A stretch of 64,000 bases of DNA from contig NZ_CP013264.1 of NCBI RefSeq assembly GCF_001456115.1, positions 3,862,501-3,926,500 of the forward strand, given 5' to 3'. Below the pieces are notes generated by a model, which saw only the letters and a list, made by a program, of their open reading frames with translations, ran no database searches and was not told where the DNA came from. The translations under genes and the position numbers were made by a program. Shown piece by piece: positions 15,591 through 23,772 of this stretch; position 1 is the stretch's first letter, and the number at the start of each line of letters is the position of its first letter. The stretch is from Sphingobium baderi (GTDB lineage Bacteria > Pseudomonadota > Alphaproteobacteria > Sphingomonadales > Sphingomonadaceae).

Positions 15591-16064
15591 ATGACTGAGC
15601 ATCAAGTGACCATCACCGGCCTGACCCGCGTTCGCGCTCCAAAGCCGAACAAGGGCGGTAGCACCGTGATCGCCTATTTCGATTGCGAGGCGAACGGCTT
15701 TGCACTGGCTGGCTGCGCACTGGCCCGCACCATTAAGAACGGGCTGACCGTCTGGCCTCCAAAACTGGAGGGGCCAGAATCTGCGCGCCGTTCCCTGACC
15801 ATCACCGAGGACTCCCTGCGCCATGCCATGATGATCCAGGCGCGGGAAACCTACCGGGCCTTGGGCGGCACTGATGCGGAATGGATAGGGCGGTCTATCC
15901 CGGCTGGGCCGAACCCGGATTATGAGTTGGGCGGCATCATGCACGCTCCACCTACACGGGAGGTCCGCAAGATCGAACGCACTGTGACGCGCATCAACAG
16001 CGATGATGAGGGCGAACAGCGCGAGGGCCTGGCCACCTTCCTGAAAGGGGCAGAGGGTGGCTGA
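15591..16064 (+). CDS. Hypothetical phage protein, possible packaging accessory
   Basis: A 157-aa protein with a strong ribosome binding site (AAAGGAGGA) and ATG 15591. It begins with a beta-rich segment (VTITGLTRVRAPKPNKGG, TVIAYFDCEANGFALAG) and contains a helical middle with DAEWIGRSIPAG. No domain is recognised. It sits right before the HNH nuclease and TerL, where a small terminase or decoration protein might be expected; no small terminase is otherwise evident. It overlaps the HNH gene by 8 nt. Confidence 0.5.
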   Translation: MTEHQVTITGLTRVRAPKPNKGGSTVIAYFDCEANGFALAGCALARTIKNGLTVWPPKLEGPESARRSLTITEDSLRHAMMIQARETYRALGGTDAEWIGRSIPAGPNPDYELGGIMHAPPTREVRKIERTVTRINSDDEGEQREGLATFLKGAEGG

Positions 16065-16452
16065 TTGGCCCTACAACACCGTGCAGTGGAAGCGCCTGCG
16101 TCTTGCTCACCTTGCCATCGAACCCATGTGCAGGGGCTGCGCGGATATGGGCAGGCTCACCGTCGCCAACACCGTGGACCATGTGCAGGCGATCAGCGAC
16201 GGCGGACCAGCCTTCCCCGGTCATGATGGGCTGAGATCATACTGCCCTGCCTGTCACTCCGCAAAAACCGCACGAGGCACAGAGGCGGGCGCGATCAGGT
16301 CGACCAAACCCCGACGCGGCTGCAACCCGGACGGCACGCCGCTCGACCCGGCGCATCCATGGGCTGGAAAATCGCTCAGGGCTGACGGGATAAGACCGGC
16401 GCGGAACCCAAATATAGAGTTAGTTGCAAAAGGAAACCGAAATGGGCGCTAG
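16057..16452 (+). CDS. HNH endonuclease (phage packaging type)
   Basis: The 131-aa protein has the zinc and active-site pattern of phage HNH nucleases: a first Cys pair in EPMCRGC, then NTVDHVQAISDGG with the catalytic His, and a second pair in YCPACHSAKTA. In HK97-type phages an HNH protein next to the terminase assists cos or DNA cleavage during packaging. It starts at GTG 16057 within the preceding gene's end and overlaps TerL by 11 nt, so the packaging genes are translationally coupled. Confidence 0.85.
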   Translation: MADWPYNTVQWKRLRLAHLAIEPMCRGCADMGRLTVANTVDHVQAISDGGPAFPGHDGLRSYCPACHSAKTARGTEAGAIRSTKPRRGCNPDGTPLDPAHPWAGKSLRADGIRPARNPNIELVAKGNRNGR

Positions 16453-18055
16453 GGGTCCGGGCGCATCGCGCATGAAGAAGGCTGCTGAGGCGGCGCTGGA
16501 GCAAGGTCCGCACCCTTGGGATGCCGAGAACCTGACCCGCGCGGAAAAGGTCATCGCCTTTATCGAATCCATGCCCATCACCAAGGGCTATGGCGCTGGC
16601 GAGAACGTCAAGCTGCTCCCGTTTCAAAAGAACTGGCTGGAGGCGGTCTATGCGACCGATGAGGCAGGAAACCGCGAGGTCCGCACTGGACTCATGAGCG
16701 TGGCGCGTGGGCAGGGAAAGACGGTTCTCGCTGCCCTGCTATGCCTTGCGCACCTGGCTGGTCCGGAAGCTGAAATGCGCGGGGAATGTTATTCTGCTGG
16801 TGCCACGAAAGATCAGTCGGGTTTGATCTTCGCGGAAATGGAAGCGGTCATCTTTGCGGTGCCTTGGCTGGCTGCGCGGTTGAACGTGCAGCGGTTCCAC
16901 AAGCGGATCGAGGATATGGAAACCGGGTCCATCTATCGGGCCTTGGCAAGCGATGGCGCATCCGTTCACGGCCTCGCCTCCAGCTTCATTGTCTGCGATG
17001 AACTGGCGCAATGGAAAAAGCGGGAGCTGTTCGACGTGTTGCGGACCAGTATGGGCAAGCGGAGAGAGCCGTTGCTGCTGGCGATCGGCACGCAGTCCCC
17101 CAGCCCGATCAACATCATGAGCGAGCTGGTGGACTATGCCGCACGGGTCAATTCAGGCGAGATAGACGATCCTTCCTTTCATGGCGCGCTCTATGCCGTG
17201 CCAGAGGATGCCGATCCCTACGACCCGGCAAGTTGGCCGCTGGCGAACCCGGCGCTGGGGGTATTCGTGTCTGAGGAACAGATTGCGCGCGAAGCCGAGC
17301 GGGCGCGACGGATGCCGACCTTTGAACCGGCTTTCCTGAATCTTCATTGCAACATGCGCGTCGATGCCGAGCCGAAAGCAATCAACCCGGCTGAATGGGA
17401 AGCCTGCGGCGAAGCGGTGGACCCGGCCATGCTGAAAGGCCGTCCCTGCTATGCAGGCCTTGACCTTGCCAGCGTGCGCGATCTGGCGGCGTTGGTTCTA
17501 TACTTCCCTGATGATGGCGGCGCGGTCCTACCGTTCTTCTGGTGCCCCAAGGCAGGCATCACCATGAAGGAGGAAATCGACCATGTGCCCTACCGGACGT
17601 GGGCGCACCAAGGGCACATTGAACCGACCCCCGGCGCGGCTATCGACAAGGCTTTCATCGTCCGCCGCCTGGCACAGATTGCAGCCGACTATGACCTTCG
17701 CGGCATCGCTTATGACCGCATGTTCATGAAGGATCTGCAAGTGCTGCTCGACCATGAGGGCATCGCCCTGCCGCTGGTCGAATGGGGGCAGGGCTTTGTC
17801 AGCATGGGGCCTGCGGTCAATGCGTTTGAGACGGCGCTGCTGGCTGGCGATCTGCGTCACGGGATGCACCCGGTCCTTCGCTGGAACGCCTCTAACCTCA
17901 TTCTCGACACGGACGCGGCCGGAAACCGCAAGCCGAACAAATCTCGCTCCATCGACCGCATCGACGGCATGGCGGCGCTGATTATGGCCTGCGGACTTGC
18001 GGCGACCGATGAGGGGCCGAACGTCTATCGTGGCGAGGGAGCCTTTTGGCTCTAG
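16442..18055 (+). CDS. terL: Terminase large subunit (TerL)
   Basis: This 537-aa packaging motor has the ATPase P-loop SVARGQGKT, Walker B SSFIVCDELAQ, and a nuclease domain with acidic residues in GLDLASVRDLAAL, YDRMFMKD and SIDRIDGMAALIMA. The ATG at 16442 is preferred because AAAGGA precedes it by 8 nt. The first residues, MGARGPGASRMKKAAE, resemble a small-terminase N-terminus rather than TerL, so a short TerS-like remnant may be fused. It powers DNA filling of the procapsid through the portal encoded downstream. Length and motifs are intact. Confidence 0.92.
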   Translation: MGARGPGASRMKKAAEAALEQGPHPWDAENLTRAEKVIAFIESMPITKGYGAGENVKLLPFQKNWLEAVYATDEAGNREVRTGLMSVARGQGKTVLAALLCLAHLAGPEAEMRGECYSAGATKDQSGLIFAEMEAVIFAVPWLAARLNVQRFHKRIEDMETGSIYRALASDGASVHGLASSFIVCDELAQWKKRELFDVLRTSMGKRREPLLLAIGTQSPSPINIMSELVDYAARVNSGEIDDPSFHGALYAVPEDADPYDPASWPLANPALGVFVSEEQIAREAERARRMPTFEPAFLNLHCNMRVDAEPKAINPAEWEACGEAVDPAMLKGRPCYAGLDLASVRDLAALVLYFPDDGGAVLPFFWCPKAGITMKEEIDHVPYRTWAHQGHIEPTPGAAIDKAFIVRRLAQIAADYDLRGIAYDRMFMKDLQVLLDHEGIALPLVEWGQGFVSMGPAVNAFETALLAGDLRHGMHPVLRWNASNLILDTDAAGNRKPNKSRSIDRIDGMAALIMACGLAATDEGPNVYRGEGAFWL

Positions 18056-18423
18056 GGCTTGAAGGTGATCGTGCCCTTGACCTTGAAGCTGTTCATGCAA
18101 CCTTGGCCACGCTTGCGACCGGCAGGCGATCCTTCATCGCCATTGCACGGATAGCTGTTTTCAATCTCCAGCGTGCCTTTGCCGCCATACGAATAGTTCG
18201 CAAGGAAATCGCCGAAGTTGAAGCCGCCCCTTTGGCACCTTCGATTGGGACAAGCGACGAATGACTTTGGCGATACGCGGGTTATCCGGATTGGGTGGTG
18301 CCCTAAGCGGTCGTAATGCCCCCATGGGTTATTGTCGATTTCGAAGTCGATTGCCTCGATGTTCGGAAACGCATCTTCAAAATTAGATGTTGGTTTCGCC
18401 AGCCAACGCTCATTGTTCACCAT
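18052..18423 (-). CDS. Hypothetical cysteine-containing protein, reversed cargo gene
   Basis: A 123-aa protein starting at the ATG at 18423, preceded by AAAAGGAG. It contains CPNRRCQRGG and a later CNGDE...GQGC pair, suggestive of a metal-binding ribbon, and a FGDFL segment between them. It is transcribed against the structural genes, between TerL and capsid, and its stop overlaps the TerL end. A lone reversed gene inside a morphogenesis module is typical of a moron or satellite cargo gene such as a defence or interference factor. No function can be assigned. Confidence 0.6.
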   Translation of the reverse strand: MVNNERWLAKPTSNFEDAFPNIEAIDFEIDNNPWGHYDRLGHHPIRITRVSPKSFVACPNRRCQRGGFNFGDFLANYSYGGKGTLEIENSYPCNGDEGSPAGRKRGQGCMNSFKVKGTITFKP

Positions 18424-18543
18424 CGGGAACTCCTTTTCCTGACCATACGGCGAAGCCTCAACTCTTTCCATCCAAATAATAGTTCCGATCCGGTCCTATA
18501 TAGAGTAAGCTATGCTGTCCTAATTTTGCATGGAGCATAGCAA

Positions 18544-19749
18544 GTGAAAACCAATGATTTGATCGAACAGCGGGCGGGGATCGTCGCTCGCATGAACAGC
18601 GCCCATGAGGCGGACGACAACACGGCTTTCGAAGCGGCAGAAACCGAACTTCGCGGCTTGGACGCCAAGCTGGAGCGCCAGCGCAAGATCGACGCTGCCG
18701 ACCGCACAGAACCCGGCACCCCGCTCAATGGCAACTCGACCCCTGAGTTTCGCGGTTACTCGCTGGCCCGTCGCATCGCTCACCAGCTCGACCCGTCGAT
18801 TGACGCGGGCAAGGAAATCGAGATTGAGCAGGAGCTGGCCCGCCGCTCTGAAAAGGCTGCAAAGGGCATCCGCGTGCCGCTGGAATATTTCGAAACGCGC
18901 GCCACGCAGACGACCAGCAACAGCGCGGGCATCGTCGCTGAGAGCTTCCGGCCTGACCTGTTCACGTCTGCCCTGACGGCTTCGACTGCGTTGCAGGCGC
19001 TTGGCGCGACCGTGCTGACCGGCCTGACCGGCAATGTCGTCATCCCCCGCGAAACCGGCTCGCCTGCTGTCGGCTGGGTATCGGAGGACCAGGCGCTGCC
19101 GACCGGCAATGCCAGCTTCGACAATGTGACGCTTTCGCCGCATCATGTCGGAGCCATCACCGAGCTTTCGCGCCAGCTTATCATGCAGGCCAGCCCTGCG
19201 GCTGACGCCATCCTGCGCCAGATGCTTTCGCGCAATATCGCGCTGGAGATCGACCGGGCGGCTATCAACGGCAGCGGAACCGGCGCGGAGCCGCGTGGCC
19301 TGCTGAATGATCCCGATGTGGACAGCGTGCCTTTCACGACCGATCTGTTCATCACCACCGCCGATATGATCGCTGCGGCCGACCTGGCGAACGTCGCCAG
19401 CAATCGCGGCTTCCTCGCCACCAATGGCGTGAAGGCGACCGCGATGAAGCTGCGGACGGTGGACGGCCTGCCGATCCCTTACAGCGCCACCTTCCATGAC
19501 GAGCCAGTGCAGTTCAGCAATCAGGCACCGTCCAACCTTGGCGTGGCCGATGACGAGCACGCGCTGATCTATGGCGACTGGCGCGACTTCCTCGTCGGCA
19601 TCTGGTCGCAGCTTGACATTCTCGTCAATCCCTTCGCGGAGACGGCCTATAGCAAAGGCAATATTCTCATCCGCGCCATGGCGACGGTGGACTTTGGCGT
19701 GCGGCGTCCTGCGTCGTTCGTGAAGGCTTCCGGCGTGACGGTGGCCTGA
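18544..19749 (+). CDS. HK97-family major capsid protein
   Basis: This 401-aa HK97-fold capsid protein starts with a GTG preceded by GGAG. The N-terminal ~100 residues form a charged helical delta/scaffold domain (LIEQRAGIVARMNSAHEAD, AETELRGLDAKLERQ) that the protease would remove. The mature region has the family signature GNVVIPRETGSPAVGWVSE, the spine-helix region and IEIDRAAINGSGTG-like core (here LEIDRAAINGSGTGAEPRG), and the P-domain end (VDFGVRRPASFVKASG). The frame is intact. The protease gene follows with an overlapping stop/start. Confidence 0.92.
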   Translation: MKTNDLIEQRAGIVARMNSAHEADDNTAFEAAETELRGLDAKLERQRKIDAADRTEPGTPLNGNSTPEFRGYSLARRIAHQLDPSIDAGKEIEIEQELARRSEKAAKGIRVPLEYFETRATQTTSNSAGIVAESFRPDLFTSALTASTALQALGATVLTGLTGNVVIPRETGSPAVGWVSEDQALPTGNASFDNVTLSPHHVGAITELSRQLIMQASPAADAILRQMLSRNIALEIDRAAINGSGTGAEPRGLLNDPDVDSVPFTTDLFITTADMIAAADLANVASNRGFLATNGVKATAMKLRTVDGLPIPYSATFHDEPVQFSNQAPSNLGVADDEHALIYGDWRDFLVGIWSQLDILVNPFAETAYSKGNILIRAMATVDFGVRRPASFVKASGVTVA

Positions 19750-20294
19750 TGAGCGGGGCGGCATCCCTTGAGCGGCGCGCGGTCACAGAGCTGCGCGCCG
19801 CTGGGCGCAAGCTGGAAGGCTATGCCGCCCTGTTCGGCAGCGAGGCGCGCATCGGTTCCTTTGTGGAGACGATCGCGCCTGGCGCTTTCCGTTCGGCCCT
19901 TGCTGGCGACGTGCTGGCCTTGCTCGACCATGACCAGGGCAAAGTGTTGGGGCGCACCCGTTCGGGCACCCTGCGCCTGTCGGAAGATAGCAGGGGCTTG
20001 TCCTTCTCGCTCGACCTTCCCGAAACGGCGGCAGGGCGAGACGTGCTGGCGCTGGCCGAGCGTGGCGACCTGGGCGGTATGTCCTTCGGCTTCATCGTGC
20101 CCAAGGGTGGCGATAGCTGGCAGGGCGAGAAGCGGACCTTGCGCACGATCGGCCTGAAAGAGATCAGCGTCGTGCAATCCTGGCCTGCCTATCCCGACAC
20201 AGAGCTGGCGCTTCGCAGCCGGCTTTCGCTCAATAATGAGCAAAACCGCCGTCGCCGGTCCCTCATTCTCGCGGAGGCTGGCGCATGGTCCTGA
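19749..20294 (+). CDS. HK97-family prohead protease
   Basis: A 181-aa serine protease of the assemblin-like fold. The catalytic His is in LLDHDQGKVLGR and the Ser in GGMSFGF; the N-terminus has the typical LEGYAALFGSEARIGSFVE and a downstream LKEISVVQSWPAYPDTE. It should cleave the capsid delta domain during maturation. It lies after the capsid gene, with the TGATG overlap, and its end overlaps the portal start by 10 nt. Classical HK97 order is portal-protease-capsid, so the module is reversed here. Confidence 0.92.
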   Translation: MSGAASLERRAVTELRAAGRKLEGYAALFGSEARIGSFVETIAPGAFRSALAGDVLALLDHDQGKVLGRTRSGTLRLSEDSRGLSFSLDLPETAAGRDVLALAERGDLGGMSFGFIVPKGGDSWQGEKRTLRTIGLKEISVVQSWPAYPDTELALRSRLSLNNEQNRRRRSLILAEAGAWS

Positions 20295-21481
20295 AAGACT
20301 GGCTCGCCCGCATCACGGGCTTTGAAAAGCGCAATGATTCCGCCGATCCGTCCTGGGCAGCACTGGCCCCCGGCATCGGCTATATGGCTGGCGTATCGGC
20401 CCGCGCCGCCGAGAACCTCTCGACCGTGCTGGCCTGCACCAACGCCATCGCCACGGCGCTCGCCTATGTCCCTGCGCTGGTTTACCGCGTGGATAGCGAC
20501 GGCAACCGGGTGGAGGCTATGTCTCACCCCCTGCGCCGGATCGCGCGCGGCGGCGCCAACCCGCAAATGACGTGGCCGGACTGGCTGGAGCATCTGGTCG
20601 CATCGGCCTTGCTGACCGGCAACGGCCTTGCCGAGATCATCCGCGCGGGCAACGGGCAGCTAAGCGGCTTCCGGTGGATACCGTGGGGAATGGTGACTGT
20701 CGTTTATCTGTCGAGCGGGCGGCTGGCCTATGACGTGACGGACGGACGCGGCGGCACCCGCCGATTGCTGGAAAGCGAGGTCCTGCACCTGCGCGACCGC
20801 ACCGACGACGGCCTGGTGGGCCGCTCGCGCTTATCTAGGGCCGCTGACACCGTTGCAGGCGTTCAGGCGTCCAATGCCTTCGCCAAGAGCTTCCTGGAGC
20901 GCGGAGCCCAGCCTAGCGGCGTTATCCGTCACCCCGGCGCGATGACGTTAGAGCAAAAGGCGAGCCTGCGCGAACAGTTCAATTCCAATTATTCCGGCGC
21001 GGCCAACGCGGGCAAGACGCTGATCCTCGACGGCGGACTGGAGTGGCAAGCGGCGCAGATTTCACCCGAAGACGCCGAGCTGCTCGAATCCCGCAAGTTC
21101 GGCGTGGTCGAGGTCTGCCGACTGTTTCAGGTCCCGCCGCCGATCGTGCAGGCATACGAAAACAACACGTTCACCAATGCCAGCCAAGCGGGCCTGTGGT
21201 TCGCGACATTCTGCCTGGCCCCATGGGCGCGGAAGATCGAGGCGGAGTTCGCCCGGTCTGTGTTCCCCAGCAATGGCCCCTATGAGCTGGAGCTGGATCT
21301 GTCAGGCTTCCTGCGGGGCGATCCGGCAACCCGCTGGCAGGCCCATGAAATCGCGCTGCGCAACAATGTGCTGGACGCCAACGAGGTCCGGCAGATTGAG
21401 GGCTGGAATCCTCGCAAGGCGGAACCTGCGGGCGTCCGTAGTCCTCCCCCTGCGAACCAGGGAGAACAGTCCCATGTCTGA
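20285..21481 (+). CDS. HK97-family portal protein
   Basis: A 398-aa portal subunit. Characteristic segments are RAAENLSTVLACTNAIAT near the N-terminus, LLTGNGLAEI and GFRWIPW, SAAxxV-type VLHLRDRTDDGLVGRSRL, and the late FGVVEVCRLFQVPPPIV and NNTFTNASQAGLWF motifs. It forms the dodecameric vertex channel used by TerL for packaging and as the docking point for a tail. It overlaps the protease upstream and the connector downstream, so the whole head operon is coupled. Confidence 0.93.
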   Translation: MVLKDWLARITGFEKRNDSADPSWAALAPGIGYMAGVSARAAENLSTVLACTNAIATALAYVPALVYRVDSDGNRVEAMSHPLRRIARGGANPQMTWPDWLEHLVASALLTGNGLAEIIRAGNGQLSGFRWIPWGMVTVVYLSSGRLAYDVTDGRGGTRRLLESEVLHLRDRTDDGLVGRSRLSRAADTVAGVQASNAFAKSFLERGAQPSGVIRHPGAMTLEQKASLREQFNSNYSGAANAGKTLILDGGLEWQAAQISPEDAELLESRKFGVVEVCRLFQVPPPIVQAYENNTFTNASQAGLWFATFCLAPWARKIEAEFARSVFPSNGPYELELDLSGFLRGDPATRWQAHEIALRNNVLDANEVRQIEGWNPRKAEPAGVRSPPPANQGEQSHV

Positions 21482-21740
21482 TCTTGTCACCCTTGCAGAA
21501 GCCAAGCTGCATCTGCGCGTGATCCACGACCATGAGGATACCGCTATCGGCATGATGATCGCCGCTGCCTCAGAGGCGGTGCGCGATATAGTTGGGGAGA
21601 TCGACCCCAACGACATTCCCGTGCGCGTCAAGCTGGCCGTGCTGACCCGCGTGGCGGTCATGTATGACAACCGGGAAAGCATCGAGGCGGGCGCGGGTGA
21701 ACTGCCGATGCTGACCCCGTTGCGGGCGCTGGAGGTATAG
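21474..21740 (+). CDS. Head-tail connector protein (gp6-like)
   Basis: The 88-aa protein begins MSDLVTLAEAKLHLRV and has DTAIGMMIAAASEAVRDI and VRVKLAVLTRVAVMYDNRE, the compact helical pattern of HK97 gp6-type adaptors, which sit beneath the portal. ATG 21474 overlaps the portal end by 8 nt. Together with the next gene it gives a complete neck, ready to accept a tail, even though no tail gene follows. Confidence 0.85.
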   Translation: MSDLVTLAEAKLHLRVIHDHEDTAIGMMIAAASEAVRDIVGEIDPNDIPVRVKLAVLTRVAVMYDNRESIEAGAGELPMLTPLRALEV

Positions 21741-21744
21741 CCCC

Positions 21745-22059
21745 ATGCGTCCCGGCACTATGGACCGCCGCATCACGCTGCAACGCTACACTGAGACGCG
21801 GAACGCCTATAACGAGGTGGTCATGACGTGGGCCGATCTGGCGACCGTCTATGCCGAGGTGCGCCAGCAAGGCGGGCGTGAGTTCCTGGCAGCGGCGCAG
21901 GAGACAGCGAGCAAGCGCGTCGTGTTCTTCATCCGCTGGTATCCCGGCCTGACTACGGCTGATCGCATTTTTTATGACGGCAGGCTGCACAACATTGTCG
22001 AGGTGCGCGAAATCGGACGGCGTGATGGCGTCGAGTTGCACACGGTCGCGGCTGCCTAA
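21745..22059 (+). CDS. Phage head closure protein
   Basis: The 104-aa protein starts MRPGTMDRRITLQRYTETRN and continues WADLATVYAEVRQQGGREF, TADRIFYDGRLHNIVEVREIGRRDGVELH, the standard layout of SPP1 gp16-type head-closure proteins. It would plug the filled head and present a tail interface. It is the last gene of the element: only about 160 bp of arm-type repeats separate it from the right attachment site. Confidence 0.88.
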   Translation: MRPGTMDRRITLQRYTETRNAYNEVVMTWADLATVYAEVRQQGGREFLAAAQETASKRVVFFIRWYPGLTTADRIFYDGRLHNIVEVREIGRRDGVELHTVAAA

Positions 22060-22070
22060 TCGCTAATTCT

Positions 22071-22159
22071 CATGTTGCATCCATGTTGCATGGAGTCGCC
22101 GGGAACCTCATGGAAACGGCGGAAAAGCAAGGAAAATGACGCAACAGCGATGCAACATG
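22071..22159. repeat. Arm-type 11-bp sites, right end
   Basis: CATGTTGCATC at 22071-22081 is followed immediately by CATGTTGCATG (22082-22092), and an exact inverted copy GATGCAACATG lies at 22149-22159. Shorter GCAACA matches occur at about 22141 and 22190. They mirror the two tandem copies at 11880-11901 and are the expected contact points for integrase and Xis. Confidence 0.65.
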
Positions 22160-22217
22160 AAATTGCGCCCTCCCCGTTCGGGGGAAATCGCAACATACTG
22201 AATTTAATGTAGAAAAA

Positions 22218-22265
22218 TGGTGCACCCGGCGAGATTCGAACTCACGGCCCTCAGATTAGGAATCT
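22218..22265 (-). repeat. Right attachment site within tRNA-Arg
   Basis: Partner of 11796-11843, 45 of 48 bases identical. The identical 23-bp core is 22243-22265. The three differences (22225, 22232, 22242) all lie on the 3' side of the core and do not disrupt the tRNA. Confidence 0.8.
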
Positions 22266-22294
22266 GATGCTCTATCCTGCTGAGCTACGGATGC
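22218..22294 (-). tRNA. tRNA-Arg (anticodon CCT)
   Basis: The minus strand gives a 77-nt tRNA: acceptor GCATCCG pairs with CGGGTGC, the anticodon stem TCAGA/TCTGA encloses the loop TTCCTAA, so the anticodon is CCT, the T-arm contains GTTCGAATC, and CCA is encoded. The gene is intact. Its 3' 48 nt are duplicated at 11796-11843, which marks it as the integration site of the satellite; its 3' part is therefore probably supplied by the element. Confidence 0.95.
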
Positions 22295-22463
22295 ACCGAG
22301 CGAAAGCCTGAAGTTTTCGCGCTCCGGCGATACCTGCGCCGATCCTGCTCGTCAACAAGGTCAGGGAGATACGGAAACTGCGGCACATTCTGCGCCACAC
22401 ACCGGCGAGCACCCGTGCTCTTGTCCTATAAGGCCATTGGGCCTGCCTCAAACATAGCGGCGA

Positions 22464-22940
22464 TCAATTCTGCGCTTTGGGAGGAACTATCGGAAATGGC
22501 AGGGGTGCGACTTCCACGCCTTCGGAAATCAGGGCGCGGGCTTCCTCGGGCGCTACTTCGCCATGAATATTTGCGTGGTCCCGTTCACCATAATGCATGG
22601 CGCGCGCCTGCTCGGCGAAGGTGCGTCCGACCCAGGTCGATCCTTCGAGCGCCTTGGCCTGCGCGTCTGCCATCGCCTGCATCAGCACGCGCATCCGGCT
22701 TTCATCCGCATTGCCCATGGGAATGGACGGCCCTTCGGCTGTGGTAGCCGGCGCGGCAGGGCGGCGGTTTCCCTTAGATGCAACGGCTGGCGCCATCAAC
22801 GCCTTGGTAACGCGCGCGTCGCCACACATGGGACAGGCAAGCAGTCCTCGCGCCTTCTGGTCCTCATAGTCCGTGCTAGAGCCGAACCAGGCCTCGAATA
22901 TATGGCCCTGGCCTTCGCATTTAAGGTCGAACACGATCAC
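22464..22940 (-). CDS. DUF1178 family protein
   Basis: A 158-aa protein with the family's N-terminus MIVFDLKCEGQGHIFEAWF and the zinc-ribbon pair LLACPMCGDARVTKALMAP; the C-terminus is helical (EEARALISEGVEVAPLPFP). Its first Cys plus the CPMC pair suggest metal binding. The function is unknown. The start codon overlaps the nitrilase stop by 4 nt, so it is co-transcribed with the nitrilase and glutaredoxin, a conserved alphaproteobacterial gene order. Confidence 0.88.
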   Translation of the reverse strand: MIVFDLKCEGQGHIFEAWFGSSTDYEDQKARGLLACPMCGDARVTKALMAPAVASKGNRRPAAPATTAEGPSIPMGNADESRMRVLMQAMADAQAKALEGSTWVGRTFAEQARAMHYGERDHANIHGEVAPEEARALISEGVEVAPLPFPIVPPKAQN

Positions 22941-23767
22941 GCGATTACTACGTCCCTGGATATCTCACGGCGATTGGCGATGGCGGGCACCCGCCCGCGC
23001 ACCTCCTCTATGCGAGCCATGTCGATGTCGGCAAGAGCGAGACCGGCCTTTTCACCCATGTCCAGCAGGACTTCGCCCCACGGGTCCACGATCAGACTGT
23101 GCCCATAGGTTTCGCGGCCATCGGTGTGGCGTCCGGTCTGGGCGGGCGCGATGACGAAGCATCCTGCCTCGATCGCGCGGGCGCGTAGCAATATATGCCA
23201 GTGGGCCTGTCCGGTCGGCACGGTGAAGGCGGCAGGCATCAGCAAGATGGTCGCCCCTGCATTGGTCAGCGCCCGATAGAGATCGGGAAAGCGCATGTCA
23301 TAGCAGATGGAAAGGCCCATGCGCGCCCATGGCGTATCCACGGCCACAACCTGCTCGCCAGGTCCGTAGACGGAGGATTCCCGCCAGCTTTCCCCAGTCG
23401 CCAAATCCACATCAAACAGATGGATCTTGTCATAGCGCGCCCGGATTTCGCCCCGGTCGTCGATCACGAAGCTGCGATTGGCCCAGCGCCCGTCCTCCCG
23501 TTCACCCTTGAAGGCGAGCGAGCCAACATGCACCCAAAGTCCCCACTTCACCGCCGCGTCGCGAATGGCAGCCAGAACCGGATCATCCGCTTCGGTCCGC
23601 AAGGTTTCGGCCGCCCGCTGCCTGTTCCGGTCAAGATAGCCCGCCATTTCCGGCGTGAAGACCATGTCTGCGCCCTCGCCCTTCGCGCGCGCGGCCATAT
23701 CGGTGATCGCGGCGGCGTTGGCGGTGGGATCAATCCCGCTGGTCATCTGGAAGAGCGCGGCGCGCAT
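22937..23767 (-). CDS. Carbon-nitrogen hydrolase (nitrilase superfamily, Nit1/omega-amidase-like)
   Basis: The 276-aa protein has the catalytic triad of the superfamily: Glu in VFTPEM, Lys in RYDKIHLFDVD and Cys in LSICYDMRFPD. The LFDVD/MRFPDLYRAL pattern is that of Nit1-type deaminated-glutathione or omega-amidases, which remove side products of transaminases. Its position directly after glutaredoxin and before DUF1178 is consistent with a thiol-linked housekeeping role. Confidence 0.88.
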   Translation of the reverse strand: MRAALFQMTSGIDPTANAAAITDMAARAKGEGADMVFTPEMAGYLDRNRQRAAETLRTEADDPVLAAIRDAAVKWGLWVHVGSLAFKGEREDGRWANRSFVIDDRGEIRARYDKIHLFDVDLATGESWRESSVYGPGEQVVAVDTPWARMGLSICYDMRFPDLYRALTNAGATILLMPAAFTVPTGQAHWHILLRARAIEAGCFVIAPAQTGRHTDGRETYGHSLIVDPWGEVLLDMGEKAGLALADIDMARIEEVRGRVPAIANRREISRDVVIA

Positions 23768-23772
23768 GGCGA

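Larger units (their letters stand above)
11796..22265. mobile_element. Capsid-forming phage satellite (cf-PICI-like) integrated in tRNA-Arg
   Basis: The element is bounded by 48-bp direct repeats of the tRNA-Arg 3' end; core-to-core length is about 10.4 kb. Leftwards: integrase and a probable regulator. Rightwards: AlpA/Xis-like protein, small coupled genes, a replication-like protein with iterons, an unknown 157-aa protein, HNH nuclease, TerL, major capsid protein, prohead protease, portal, head-tail connector and head closure. No tail, tape-measure, baseplate, lysis or tail-fibre gene is present, and the capsid genes appear intact. This is the content described for capsid-forming PICIs, which build their own heads and borrow helper-phage tails. 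A prophage that lost its tail genes is the main alternative. Confidence 0.75.

Noticed and set aside
16442..16500. Separate small terminase gene fused to TerL
   Set aside because: The MGARGPGA start resembles TerS, but only a few residues do; TerL is otherwise normal, so I kept one gene and only mention it.
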